From Bacillota bacterium (GTDB lineage: Bacteria; Bacillota; Clostridia; Acetivibrionales; DSM-1351): a DNA stretch of 46,721 bases. This document shows positions 16,331 through 24,827 of this stretch, piece by piece. A program made the translations under genes and the position numbers. The notes below the pieces were generated by a model. That model ran no database searches. It worked only from the letters and a program-made list of their open reading frames with translations, and was not told where the DNA came from. The stretch is taken from contig JAEZOA010000084.1 of assembly GCA_023441625.1 (NCBI GenBank), positions 1 through 46,721 of the forward strand. The letters are read 5' to 3'. Positions within the stretch are counted from its first letter, which is position 1; every line of letters starts with the position of its first letter.

Positions 16331-17383
16331 ATGAAAAGGATATTATCAAGTTTATTAGTATTAGCGATTTTTGTAGCTGTTTGTGTTGGACTAACAGGCT
16401 GTGGTGGCACAGAGAATGAAAAAGTGACACTCAAGGTTTATAACTGGGGTGACTATATTGGTGAAGATGTAATTCAGAAATTTGAAGAGAAGTATAATAT
16501 AAACGTTGTATATGACACATTTGCTAATAATGAAAACATGTATGTTAAGCTAAAAGCAGGAGGCAGCGATTATGATGTTGCTATTCCTTCAGACTATGTG
16601 ATAAAGAGAATGATTGATGAAGATATGCTTGCTAAAATCGATATGAATAATATCCCTAATTATCAGTATATTGATAGTAAATTTAAGGATTTAGCATTTG
16701 ATCCTAAGAATGAGTACTCAGTGCCATACATGTGGGGTACTGTAGGTATTATATACAATAAGACAATGGTTAATGAAACAGTGGATAGCTGGAACATTTT
16801 GTGGGACAAAAAATATGACAAGCAAATTTTTATGCTTGATAGTCAGAGAGATTCTATAGGAATTACTCTCAAAAAGCTAGGGTATTCTCTTAATACTAAA
16901 AAGCTTGAGGAACTTGAGAAGGCTAAGGAAGAGCTTATAGTACAAAAGGATATAGTTCAGGCCTATGTTGGTGATGAGGTAAAGGATAAAATGATTATGG
17001 GCGAGGCGGCTATGGCTGTTGTTTGGTCTGGTGATGCGGTATTTATGAAAGGGGAAAATCCTGATTTAGAGTATGTAATACCAAAGGAAGGAAGTAATCT
17101 TTGGTTTGACTCTATGGTTGTTCTTAAAAATACTAAACATCAAAAGGAAGCAGAGCTGTTTATTAACTTCATGTGTGAAAAAGATACAGCCTTTGAAAAT
17201 GCTGATTATATAGGTTATTCTACACCTCAAACAGAAGCCAAAAAAATGATGTCTGAAGAACTACTAAAGGATATAGCTGCATACCCATCAGATGAGCAAA
17301 TAAAAAACTGTGAGGTTTTTGAGGATTTATCAGAATCAATTAAGGTCTATGATAGAATTTGGACAGAGATAACTGCAAATTAA
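16331..17383 (+). CDS. potD: Spermidine/putrescine-binding lipoprotein
   Basis: A 350-residue periplasmic-type binding protein with lipobox LTGCGG near residue 25. The mature region has LKVYNWGDYIGEDVIQKFEE, YDVAIPSDYVIKRM, VPYMWGTVGIIYN and AMAVVWSGDA, all characteristic of PotD. It captures polyamines at the cell surface for PotABC. It is the last gene of the operon, 35 bases after potC with a GGGGGT site. No clear terminator hairpin was found in the following 150 bases. Confidence 0.93.
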   Translation: MKRILSSLLVLAIFVAVCVGLTGCGGTENEKVTLKVYNWGDYIGEDVIQKFEEKYNINVVYDTFANNENMYVKLKAGGSDYDVAIPSDYVIKRMIDEDMLAKIDMNNIPNYQYIDSKFKDLAFDPKNEYSVPYMWGTVGIIYNKTMVNETVDSWNILWDKKYDKQIFMLDSQRDSIGITLKKLGYSLNTKKLEELEKAKEELIVQKDIVQAYVGDEVKDKMIMGEAAMAVVWSGDAVFMKGENPDLEYVIPKEGSNLWFDSMVVLKNTKHQKEAELFINFMCEKDTAFENADYIGYSTPQTEAKKMMSEELLKDIAAYPSDEQIKNCEVFEDLSESIKVYDRIWTEITAN

Positions 17384-17462
17384 AGGTTTTGAACCCCCGA
17401 CTTGAGACAAGGGATATTTCTTATTTCAAATAATTAACAATAAAATAGAATAAATAACCTCT

Positions 17463-17477
17463 TTATGGATATAATAA
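17463..17477. promoter_or_regulatory. Possible PerR-like box before rubrerythrin
   Basis: TTATGGATATAATAA agrees with the Bacillus PerR consensus TTATAATNATTATAA at about 10 of 14 defined positions. It lies about 65 bases before the start codon. PerR control of rubrerythrins is known in clostridia. The match is imperfect in an AT-rich background. Confidence 0.3.
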
Positions 17478-17540
17478 CATTTGTGCTTTAGGATATATAT
17501 GGACAAATTAAATTTTAAAATAATTCTTGGGAGGATATTT

Positions 17541-18122
17541 ATGGGTAAGTTGTCAGGAACGAAAACATCAGAGTGTCTTGCAAGAGCGTTTGCAGGAGAG
17601 TCACAGGCTAGAAATAGATATACATTTTATGCAGAATATGCAAAACATGAGGGACATAGCGCGATAGAGCAGGAAATTAAAGTAATTGCTAACAATGAGT
17701 TAGCACATGCAAAGGTATTTTATGATTTTCTTGTAGATGGTATGGGTAGTGGTAATAATAATGTAAACGTTAATGGAGGATATCCCTTTGAACTTGGGGA
17801 TACAGTTGCAAATCTACAGGCTGCAGCAGACGGGGAGCATGAAGAGACAAGCCTTTACCCATCCTTTGCTGATGTTGCAAAGCAAGAGGGTTTTCCAGCA
17901 ATAGAGGCGGCTTTTAGAATGATAGCTAACATAGAAAGAGATCATGAACAAAAATTCCTGCAGCTAAAAACCGAATTAGAACAACAGACCTTATATCACA
18001 AAAAACAGCCTGTACAGTGGTATTGTACAAACTGTGGACACATACATCAAGGTACTGATGCACCAGCGTTATGCCCAGTATGTAAGCACCCCCAGGGATG
18101 GTTTGAAGTGAAACAAAATTGA
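17541..18122 (+). CDS. rbr: Rubrerythrin
   Basis: A 193-residue non-haem iron peroxidase that reduces hydrogen peroxide with electrons from NADH-dependent donors in anaerobes. The N-terminal ferritin-like domain carries the diiron ligand set at E20, E53xxH56, E99, E102 and E132xxH135. The C-terminal rubredoxin-like domain has CTNCG (162, 165) and CPVC (178, 181). This is the canonical domain order. ATG 17541 follows GGGAGG closely; upstream in-frame codons lack a site. A terminator follows. A second rubrerythrin with reversed order lies at 24828. Confidence 0.95.
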   Translation: MGKLSGTKTSECLARAFAGESQARNRYTFYAEYAKHEGHSAIEQEIKVIANNELAHAKVFYDFLVDGMGSGNNNVNVNGGYPFELGDTVANLQAAADGEHEETSLYPSFADVAKQEGFPAIEAAFRMIANIERDHEQKFLQLKTELEQQTLYHKKQPVQWYCTNCGHIHQGTDAPALCPVCKHPQGWFEVKQN

Positions 18123-18144
18123 TATTACAAATAACATTACAAGT

Positions 18145-18190
18145 AAGTGCTTCCTGTTAATTAATAAAAAGTACAGGAAGTGCTTTTTTA
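18145..18190 (+). terminator. Rho-independent terminator of rubrerythrin
   Basis: AAGTGCTTCCTGT (18145-18157) pairs with 18173-18185 through 13 pairs including two G-U, followed by a run of T. The convergent hemolysin III-like gene ends 12 bases further on. Confidence 0.85.
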
Positions 18191-18201
18191 TTTGGTTTAG
18201 C

Positions 18202-18846
18202 TTAATACATAAAAAAGCAAATCCCAATGTAATGGGTCAAAACGCCTAAGAAAACAAATATATGCCAAACCATGTGGTGATATTTAAAACCCTTCTTCGC
18301 ATAAATAGCTGCGCCAATAGAGTAAAAAATACCGCCTGCAAGAATTAGCCAAAACAGCTCTGGATTTGCTTTTTTAAAAAATAGCGGCATAAATATAACA
18401 ATGCTCCAGCCCATCACAAGATATATAATTAACGATATCTTAGGTATGGATTGACGGGCTAAGGACTTATACAATATTCCGAAAATAACCATGACCCATT
18501 GAACAGTGAGTAAAACTCCAGCCTGCCAACCTCCGATAACAGAAGCTGCAATTGGAGTATACGTTCCAGCAATAGCAACATAAATAAATATGTGATCCAT
18601 GATTTTCATTACTCGTTTATGTATAGTTCCATATTGCATAACGTGATATATTGTTGACATTAAAAACATAAGAAAAACGCTTATACAAAAAATAGTTACA
18701 CTTGCTATATCAACAACAGTGCCTTTTGTATAAGCTGTAATAATCACAGATGGGAAGGAGAATAAAACCATAAGTGCTGGAATACCATGAGTTATTGCAT
18801 TAGCGAGCTCTTCTCCAAAACTTAATTTCAAGATTTTACTTGACAT
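18202..18846 (-). CDS. Hemolysin III/YqfA-type (PAQR superfamily) membrane protein
   Basis: A 214-residue protein with seven predicted membrane helices. It shows the family motifs FGEELANAITHGIPALM, FLMSTIYHVMQ, KIMDHIFIYVAIAGTYTP and HHMVWHIFVFLGVLTHY, whose histidines and serine/aspartate match the metal site of PAQR-like proteins. Despite the historic name, haemolysis is not the established role of most members; membrane lipid or stress functions have been proposed. ATG 18846 has GGAGG six bases before it, while the GTG at 18858 would precede the site. It is a single gene convergent with rbr. Confidence 0.87.
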   Translation of the reverse strand: MSSKILKLSFGEELANAITHGIPALMVLFSFPSVIITAYTKGTVVDIASVTIFCISVFLMFLMSTIYHVMQYGTIHKRVMKIMDHIFIYVAIAGTYTPIAASVIGGWQAGVLLTVQWVMVIFGILYKSLARQSIPKISLIIYLVMGWSIVIFMPLFFKKANPELFWLILAGGIFYSIGAAIYAKKGFKYHHMVWHIFVFLGVLTHYIGICFFMY

Positions 18847-19071
18847 CTTAGCCTCCACAAAACATTAAATAGTTAAGGTATATAGCTTAATTTACCATTG
18901 TTATACAGTTATTTCAATAATAACTTCAAAAAATCCTTTTATCCGATGTCTACCGCCGCTAATCCTTCATCTGAAGCCAAGAACTCTGTTTATAGATCCA
19001 AGTAAGGTATAAAGCATAGAAATAAGTGGAAATACTAGAAGAACTAGCTTAATATAATAAAAATATAATAA
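18847..19071. other. Intergenic region with a GC-richer coding-like patch
   Basis: There is no supported gene. Bases 18939-18990 are visibly richer in GC than the surroundings. On the minus strand they could be read as a 16-codon stretch (ending LASDEGLAAVDIG) between two stops. It could be a gene remnant, a dispersed repeat or a structured RNA part. The rest is AT-rich. Confidence 0.35.
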
Positions 19072-19100
19072 TTGATAAAGAGTAAATAATATAATATAAT
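19072..19100 (+). promoter_or_regulatory. Promoter of the acyl-CoA synthetase gene
   Basis: TTGATA (19072-19077) and TATAAT (19095-19100) are separated by 17 bases, about 90 bases before the start codon. Confidence 0.7.
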
Positions 19101-19123
19101 AATTATTACCAGGTAATAATTAT
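19099..19123. promoter_or_regulatory. 12-1-12 palindromic operator overlapping the promoter
   Basis: ATAATTATTACC (19099-19110), A, GGTAATAATTAT (19112-19123) is a perfect inverted repeat. It overlaps the last bases of the -10 box and covers the expected transcription start, the position of a repressor site. The symmetry and size suit a TetR- or GntR-type dimer. No candidate regulator gene is adjacent. Confidence 0.65.
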
Positions 19124-19192
19124 GTAGTAGACTTCAACCAGATGATAAATAATTATATCGAAGAATAATTTGTTTTATATAGGAGAACAAGT

Positions 19193-21025
19193 ATGGGTAA
19201 AAAAGGTGTAGCTCTATCAGAAAAAAACGGTAGAAAAACTGTAATGGGTTTAGGCTTCTATGAAAATGCTCAGATAAGTAGCTTCAAGGAACTAATTCAA
19301 AATAGTATAAAGGACTTTCAAAATAAGACAGCATTTAAGTTTATAAGGGATAAAGCTATTATTGAAAAATCATATACAGAGTTTGGGAAGGAAATTGATG
19401 CACTTGGTACAGCTCTTCATAATTTAGACCTAAAAAACAAGAGATTTGCTGTCATAGGTGAAAATAGATATGAATGGGCGTTGAGCTTTTTTTCGATAGT
19501 AAATGGAACTGGAATTGCAGTTCCTTTAGATAAACATCTCCCTATTGTTGAAATTGAAAACCTGATAAATAGAGGAAGGGTTGATGTTATTTTTTATAGT
19601 AAGCATTTCGATAAAGAGATGCTGGAATTATCCAAAAGGGCTATGTCCATACAACAATTCATTTGCATGGATAAGCTAGATGGAGACTACCCTTCCAAAT
19701 TTACAAGTATACCAGTACTAGTTGAGCAAGGTAAGAAGCTTATAGATAAGGGTGATGTGACCTTTATTGATGAAAAACCTGACCCGGAGGAGTTGTCAGT
19801 ACTTCTCTTTACTTCTGGAACCACAAGTATGTCCAAGGGTGTAATGCTGAATCAGCGCAATATATGTGCCAATGTAAGTGCTATTACATCAAGCATTAAG
19901 ATATATCCTAACGATGTGCATTTATCAATTTTACCACTTCACCATACCTTTGAGTTATCTATAGGAATGTTGTTTATGATAAATAATGGTGTGGCTATTG
20001 CTTACTGCGAAGGTGTTAAGCATATAGCAAAAAATTTAAAGGAATTTAACGTTACCATACTTGTAGTTGTTCCTGCAATTTTAGAAGCTATTTACAAAAA
20101 AATGAAAGAGGGTATTAAGAAATCCGGCAAGGAAGGACAAATTAATACTTTAAGCAAGGTTGCAAAGGCTTTCCAGCTAGTAGGCATAGATTTGAGAAGA
20201 ACTTTTTTTAAGAGGATATTCGATCAAATTGGACCAGGCCTTAGATTGGCAGTATCAGGTGCTGCACCAATAGATAAGGAAATTATCATTGGGTTTGGTA
20301 TGCTTGGGCTTAATGTAATACAAGGCTACGGATTAACAGAGACCTCTCCTGTTGTAGCTGCAAATAATGACTTTTACAATAAAGCTGGTACTGTGGGACA
20401 GCCAATGAAGGGAATAGAGGTAGCGATAGATAACCCTGATGATAATGACATGGGGGAGATTATTACTAGAGGGGCTAATGTTATGATGGGCTATTACGAG
20501 GATGCTATAGCTTCCAAAGAGGCTATAGATAGTGATGGCTGGTTTCATACAGGAGACTTGGGCTTTATTGATGATGATGGCTTTATTTCAATTACAGGAA
20601 GAGCCAAGTCTATGATTGTATTAACCAATGGAAAAAAGGCATTCCCAGAGGAGTATGAGCTTCTGCTTAATAATATTGAGGGTGTAAAAGAATCCTTTGT
20701 GTGGGGAAATGTTGCACCTGATGGAGATATTCAAGTTTGCACAAAGCTAGTAATAGACAGGGCATTATTAGAAGAGAAAAAAAGTAAAGGTCTTAGCGAT
20801 GATGAGATAGCACAAATGATGCAGGGGGAGATTAAGAAGATAAATCAGGATATTCCTCAATATAAAATAATTAGATATTTTATTATGAGTAACGAGGACT
20901 TAATTAAGACAACTACACTGAAAATAAAAAGGCCTATTGAGTATAATAAGGTTATGGAAAAGCTTGAGAAAGAAAATACTAATATGAGAAAAGCTAATGG
21001 TAGAAATTTAGACGAGTCTTTTTAG
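19193..21025 (+). CDS. AMP-dependent long-chain fatty acid-CoA ligase
   Basis: A 610-residue ANL-superfamily adenylating enzyme. The AMP-binding P-loop reads LLFTSGTTSMSKGVML (about residues 204-219), the A5 motif is QGYGLTETSP, A7 is GWFHTGDLG, and A8 is TGRAKSMIVLTNGKK. The C-terminal lid is present, with the candidate catalytic lysine in TLKIKRP. Length and motif spacing match long-chain acyl-CoA synthetases, which activate fatty acids to acyl-CoA at the membrane for lipid synthesis or remodelling. ATG 19193 has AGGAGA upstream. It is transcribed alone from a promoter covered by a perfect palindrome, so repression by a lipid-responsive regulator is likely but unproven. Exact chain length is unknown. 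Confidence 0.88.
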   Translation: MGKKGVALSEKNGRKTVMGLGFYENAQISSFKELIQNSIKDFQNKTAFKFIRDKAIIEKSYTEFGKEIDALGTALHNLDLKNKRFAVIGENRYEWALSFFSIVNGTGIAVPLDKHLPIVEIENLINRGRVDVIFYSKHFDKEMLELSKRAMSIQQFICMDKLDGDYPSKFTSIPVLVEQGKKLIDKGDVTFIDEKPDPEELSVLLFTSGTTSMSKGVMLNQRNICANVSAITSSIKIYPNDVHLSILPLHHTFELSIGMLFMINNGVAIAYCEGVKHIAKNLKEFNVTILVVVPAILEAIYKKMKEGIKKSGKEGQINTLSKVAKAFQLVGIDLRRTFFKRIFDQIGPGLRLAVSGAAPIDKEIIIGFGMLGLNVIQGYGLTETSPVVAANNDFYNKAGTVGQPMKGIEVAIDNPDDNDMGEIITRGANVMMGYYEDAIASKEAIDSDGWFHTGDLGFIDDDGFISITGRAKSMIVLTNGKKAFPEEYELLLNNIEGVKESFVWGNVAPDGDIQVCTKLVIDRALLEEKKSKGLSDDEIAQMMQGEIKKINQDIPQYKIIRYFIMSNEDLIKTTTLKIKRPIEYNKVMEKLEKENTNMRKANGRNLDESF

Positions 21026-21155
21026 CTCTGTTATCAGGCTAGTAAAACAATTAAACAATAAATAAGTGAATTAACCTTCCAACTTAAATGAAACATTGAT
21101 GTCGTATTTGACAATATCTGTAAAATGTTTTATTATAGAAGGGAGGTTTATAATT

Positions 21156-22079
21156 ATGGCTGAAAAAATTAAGAATTATTTACCGCCATTGTTACTATTG
21201 ATTTTCATGATCACAACAATAATATTTCAATCAATATCTAATTTTAACTACATGAAAAATTATTGGGTTGTTTATGTAGTAAATCTAGTAATAATAGCTT
21301 ATATTTTTTACCGATGGAAAGATTCCGAAAATAGTGAAAACACCAGAAGACTTTATTACACTTTACTACTGACAATTATTCTATATTTAATACCAAACAT
21401 AAAATCAATGAATATGATAACGAAGGGGTTAGGTTCACTTTCAATTGAGTTAACAACTATTATTATTATATTTATATCTGCAGTAATAATTTATTTACTT
21501 ATTATATCTGATGCTCATATATCGGAGGTATCTATTGGTAATAATAAAGTATCACTGTTGAAAAAGGAATGTGTAGCACAAATATCCGAACATGAAGATA
21601 TATCAGAGCTATTAAATGAAAAAATTATTGCAGAGGCGGAAGTAATAAAAAATATGCATTTGTATGCCTCAAATTCAATATCTAAAATTGGAAATGACGA
21701 CTATTGCTTTGAAAATGAGTTTCAGTCAATATTAAACCAATATTATTCTGCATATAGAAATAAAAATGACATTATAGCTTCAGTATACAATATTCAGAAA
21801 ATAGATGACATAAAGATGGATTTTGAACTAAACAGAGGTGAAATATCAAAAATAGAGGAAAACATAAAAAACAATGAAATTACTACTCTGGATAAAATTA
21901 ATAAGTACCTGATGTTTATTTCATATGAATATCTAAATTTAACTGAGGTAGTAATCGTTTTACAGAGCAGAAACAGATTCCTTACTGTAGTTGAGGGCCT
22001 TCAAATCACAAATATACTATCAATATTTATTACAGAGCTAATACTTCTTCTAAATATTGAAAAAAATAACAATGTGTAG
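21156..22079 (+). CDS. Membrane protein of unknown function
   Basis: A 307-residue protein I do not recognise. Four hydrophobic segments lie in the first 120 residues (about 9-28, 37-52, 67-82 and 96-117). A mostly charged, probably cytoplasmic region of about 160 residues follows, then a last hydrophobic stretch near residues 282-300 (ILSIFITELILLL). There are no catalytic motifs or repeats. ATG 21156 is supported by GGGAGG at 21141-21146. The next small gene starts 27 bases after its stop, so the two may be cotranscribed. Confidence 0.6.
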   Translation: MAEKIKNYLPPLLLLIFMITTIIFQSISNFNYMKNYWVVYVVNLVIIAYIFYRWKDSENSENTRRLYYTLLLTIILYLIPNIKSMNMITKGLGSLSIELTTIIIIFISAVIIYLLIISDAHISEVSIGNNKVSLLKKECVAQISEHEDISELLNEKIIAEAEVIKNMHLYASNSISKIGNDDYCFENEFQSILNQYYSAYRNKNDIIASVYNIQKIDDIKMDFELNRGEISKIEENIKNNEITTLDKINKYLMFISYEYLNLTEVVIVLQSRNRFLTVVEGLQITNILSIFITELILLLNIEKNNNV

Positions 22080-22106
22080 TACAATAACATTACAGGGGTG
22101 GTATAT

Positions 22107-22280
22107 ATGACAACGATAACAATGGAAAGAATAGAAAAAATGACAAGATTGTTAGCTACTGACAGAAATGTAAAACCATCTGTATCAAAGCCGTCAGAGG
22201 AATCGAAAAAGATGGATAGATTACATATTGCCCGCGAAAAAACTCAAAAGCTTCTGGAAAAATATTATCAATGCATATAG
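22107..22280 (+). CDS. Small hypothetical protein, 57 residues
   Basis: A short charged protein without membrane segment or cysteine motif. The N-terminal part (TMERIEKMTRLLATD) and C-terminal part (REKTQKLLEKYYQ) look helical. ATG 22107 is preceded by GGGGTGG. It follows the unknown membrane protein by 27 bases and is closed by a terminator, which supports a real transcription unit. Function unknown. Confidence 0.5.
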   Translation: MTTITMERIEKMTRLLATDRNVKPSVSKPSEESKKMDRLHIAREKTQKLLEKYYQCI

Positions 22281-22281
22281 A

Positions 22282-22316
22282 CAACGCAAGTTGGTAAGTC
22301 AACATTGCTTATGTTA
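22282..22316. repeat. Single copy of the dispersed TTGGCTTGCCAA repeat, inverse orientation
   Basis: ACGCAAGTTGGTAAGTCAAC followed by ATTGCTTATGTTA matches the reverse complement of 2835-2893 except for one missing tandem unit and a few transitions (C to T). Both copies lie in short intergenic spaces beside a terminator. Confidence 0.55.
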
Positions 22317-22323
22317 ATCAAAT

Positions 22324-22356
22324 GAGAGCAGATAAAAAGCTGTTCTCTTTTTATTT
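22324..22356 (+). terminator. Rho-independent terminator after the small gene
   Basis: GAGAGCAG (22324-22331) pairs with CTGTTCTC (22340-22347), including one G-U pair, followed by a T-rich run. Confidence 0.8.
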
Positions 22357-22437
22357 TCAGACTAACTTTCAATTAATTTCATTTTATAACATATAATATT
22401 AGTGGTAATACTTATTAAAAGAAGGATGATGATAAAG

Positions 22438-22593
22438 ATGAAATTAGATGAGATTAAGAATAAGCTGCCATTGATAATGAGGTACCAAGAGCCAGACAAA
22501 ATAAAGCTTTCCAAGGAAGCACTGTTATATGATCAGCTGGAAAATACGCAAAAAAATTCTAGAGCTTTATTAGAAAAACTGGAGAAACTTTAA
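22438..22593 (+). CDS. Small hypothetical protein, 51 residues
   Basis: A tiny lysine/leucine-rich helical protein (MKLDEIKNKLP... ending ALLEKLEKL). GAAGGA lies 11 bases before ATG 22438; ATG 22429 is an alternative start. Its C terminus resembles in style that of the 57-residue protein upstream (K/Q-x-LLEK), possibly a common origin. No function can be assigned, and it could be non-coding. Confidence 0.35.
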   Translation: MKLDEIKNKLPLIMRYQEPDKIKLSKEALLYDQLENTQKNSRALLEKLEKL

Positions 22594-22602
22594 AAATGGT
22601 TT

Positions 22603-22631
22603 TTGCTTTTTATGTATTAGTATAGTATAAT
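22603..22631 (+). promoter_or_regulatory. Promoter of engB
   Basis: TTGCTT (22603-22608), a 17-base spacer, then a perfect TATAAT (22626-22631). It predicts a leader of about 80 bases before the engB start. Confidence 0.6.
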
Positions 22632-22717
22632 CACGTGATATATAAATTATTATGCTAAAATATAGGTAAACTATTATACTAGATAAAAACTGTTAAAATT
22701 TAGGAAGGAAGTACTAA

Positions 22718-23353
22718 ATGATAATAAAAAATGCTCAACACGAAATTACAGCTGTAAAGCCAAATCAATATCCTGTTACAGGGTTTTCTGAGGTAGCCTT
22801 CGTTGGTAGATCAAATGTAGGAAAATCTTCAATAATTAATACATTGCTAAATAGAAAAAGCCTTGCAAGAGTTGGAAATACTCCAGGTAAGACAAGACAA
22901 ATTAATTTTTATAATGTTAATGAAAGTTTCTATTTGGTGGATTTACCTGGGTATGGTTTTGCTAATGTTTCAAAGGATATGAAGGCTTCCTGGGAAAATA
23001 TCATTGAGACATATTTATATTCAAGAAAGGAAACTAATCTCAAGCTGGTTGTGCTCTTAGTAGACATCCGACACGCACCAAGTAAGGATGATATTATAAT
23101 GCATCAGTGGATAAAAGGTTTTGGCTTACAGTCCTTAATAGTTGCAACTAAAGCAGATAAAATAACTAGATCGCAAATAAATGCTAGAATTAACGATATC
23201 CGAAAAGTACTCGATGTGGATAAATCAACTAAGATTATACCTTTTTCATCTCTAAATCGAAATGGAAAGGATGAGGTTTTGAATGAAATAGAGAAAAGCC
23301 TGAATACTGCAACAGAAGTAGTAGATATGGCAGATAATTCAGAAACAAATTAA
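22718..23353 (+). CDS. engB: Ribosome biogenesis GTP-binding protein
   Basis: A 211-residue GTPase of the EngB/YsxC/YihA family, needed for assembly of the 50S ribosomal subunit. The G motifs are present in order: G1 GRSNVGKSS (about residue 31), G2 around TPGKTRQINF, G3 DLPGYGFA, G4 TKAD and G5-like FSS. The C terminus has an extra 15-residue acidic tail. In many clostridia engB follows lon/clpX; here it stands alone with its own promoter, followed by a DUF445 gene. ATG 22718 has GGAAGGA upstream. Confidence 0.95.
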   Translation: MIIKNAQHEITAVKPNQYPVTGFSEVAFVGRSNVGKSSIINTLLNRKSLARVGNTPGKTRQINFYNVNESFYLVDLPGYGFANVSKDMKASWENIIETYLYSRKETNLKLVVLLVDIRHAPSKDDIIMHQWIKGFGLQSLIVATKADKITRSQINARINDIRKVLDVDKSTKIIPFSSLNRNGKDEVLNEIEKSLNTATEVVDMADNSETN

Positions 23354-23437
23354 TTTTAAAAAACAGACTAAGCAGGCATAAAATACGTATTTATGATAGT
23401 TGATGTAGTTAAGAGGCTCTATGGAGTAATTTAATGT

Positions 23438-24691
23438 ATGGAAAAAAACGATTATGCTTATGAAGAAGTAAAGCTAAGAAAAAAGTTAAAAAAGATGAGA
23501 ATTATTGCAACCTCCTTATTAGTTTTTATGACTATTATTTTTTTAGTTTTTAAAAGATATGAGGACAAAGGCTTATTATTCTCGTCTATTGCGGCATTTG
23601 CTGAAGCATCGATGGTGGGTGCACTTGCAGATTGGTTTGCTGTGGTTGCGCTATTTCGGCATCCATTAGGTCTTAAAATAATTCCTCACACTGCAATAAT
23701 TCAGAATAATAAACAGAGGATTGCAAAAACATTATCAAATTTTGTAGTTTCGAATTTTTTTACTCCTGAAATAATAAAAGCCAAGCTAGATAAGGTAAGT
23801 GTTTCTCAAAAGGTAGCTGAATATATTCAAAAAAACAAAAAATCAATATCAAAGGGTATAGCAACTCAGGTGCCCGCTGCTCTTAATACATTTTTTGATG
23901 ATGTAAAACTTGAGAGCTACATAAAGCTACAAATAAACAAAAAGATTAATGGTGCTCAATTTTATCCATTTCTAGGGACTGCTTTGCAGCCCGCCGTTGA
24001 AATGGGCCATCACAAACCGATAGTACATGGGCTGTTAAAAGCTACGTACAATTTTATCGAAGATAATAAAGAAAAGACTATGCTAGTTTTAGCCGGAATA
24101 AATAAGACCTTTGCAATACCATTTATTGGTGAGTTGGTTTATAGAAAGATATTGGAGTTCTTTGATAGACAAATAGAAGAGCTTGATACTAATGAGGCTG
24201 TAGAGATAAACAAGCTTATGTTATCTGCACTTCCAAAACTTTTTGACAACATGAAAAACTCGCCGGAACTAATTGATAAGGGTGAAAAGCTAAAAACTCA
24301 GATTATTGAATCAGAGCTATTTAGTGAACTACAGGACAAGCTGGTTAATGTAGTAATTGATATGAAGAACTCTTTTTTAGAAAATGAAGATGAGTTGACA
24401 GAAAAAGTAAGCTCTATTTTGGATAAAATTGTAGTGGAAATTTCTAAAAATGAAGTGCTCAGAGAAGGTATTGATACTGTAATAATTAATGCTGCTGAGG
24501 GAATGGTATCACAATATGGTAATAAGGTGGGCTCGCTGATATATGACACAATGGAGAGCTGGGAGACAAAAAGTATGGTCGACAAGCTAGAGGTTCAGGT
24601 AGGAGCTGACTTACAATACATTAGAATCAATGGTACAGTTATCGGCGGATTAGCTGGACTTGCAATTCATTTTTTGTCACTGCTGTTTTAG
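23438..24691 (+). CDS. DUF445 family membrane-associated protein (YheB-like)
   Basis: A 417-residue protein of the DUF445 family. A membrane segment at about residues 22-40 is followed by the characteristic SIAAFAEASMVGALADWFAV and ALFRHPLGLKIIPHTAII, then a long helical region, and a C-terminal hydrophobic hairpin ending GGLAGLAIHFLSLLF. Family function is not well established; some members affect the cell surface or stress tolerance. It starts 84 bases after engB and may share its transcript. Confidence 0.82.
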   Translation: MEKNDYAYEEVKLRKKLKKMRIIATSLLVFMTIIFLVFKRYEDKGLLFSSIAAFAEASMVGALADWFAVVALFRHPLGLKIIPHTAIIQNNKQRIAKTLSNFVVSNFFTPEIIKAKLDKVSVSQKVAEYIQKNKKSISKGIATQVPAALNTFFDDVKLESYIKLQINKKINGAQFYPFLGTALQPAVEMGHHKPIVHGLLKATYNFIEDNKEKTMLVLAGINKTFAIPFIGELVYRKILEFFDRQIEELDTNEAVEINKLMLSALPKLFDNMKNSPELIDKGEKLKTQIIESELFSELQDKLVNVVIDMKNSFLENEDELTEKVSSILDKIVVEISKNEVLREGIDTVIINAAEGMVSQYGNKVGSLIYDTMESWETKSMVDKLEVQVGADLQYIRINGTVIGGLAGLAIHFLSLLF

Positions 24692-24827
24692 TAATAAACA
24701 AAATATCTTTTTTGCGTTTCAAGACAAAAGCTTTAGGGTATATATGTATTTGTTGCCGCTAATATAATGCAGGCTATATAAATTAACATTAAAATTAAAA
24801 TTGTATATTACAGGAGGAGTTAAGGCT

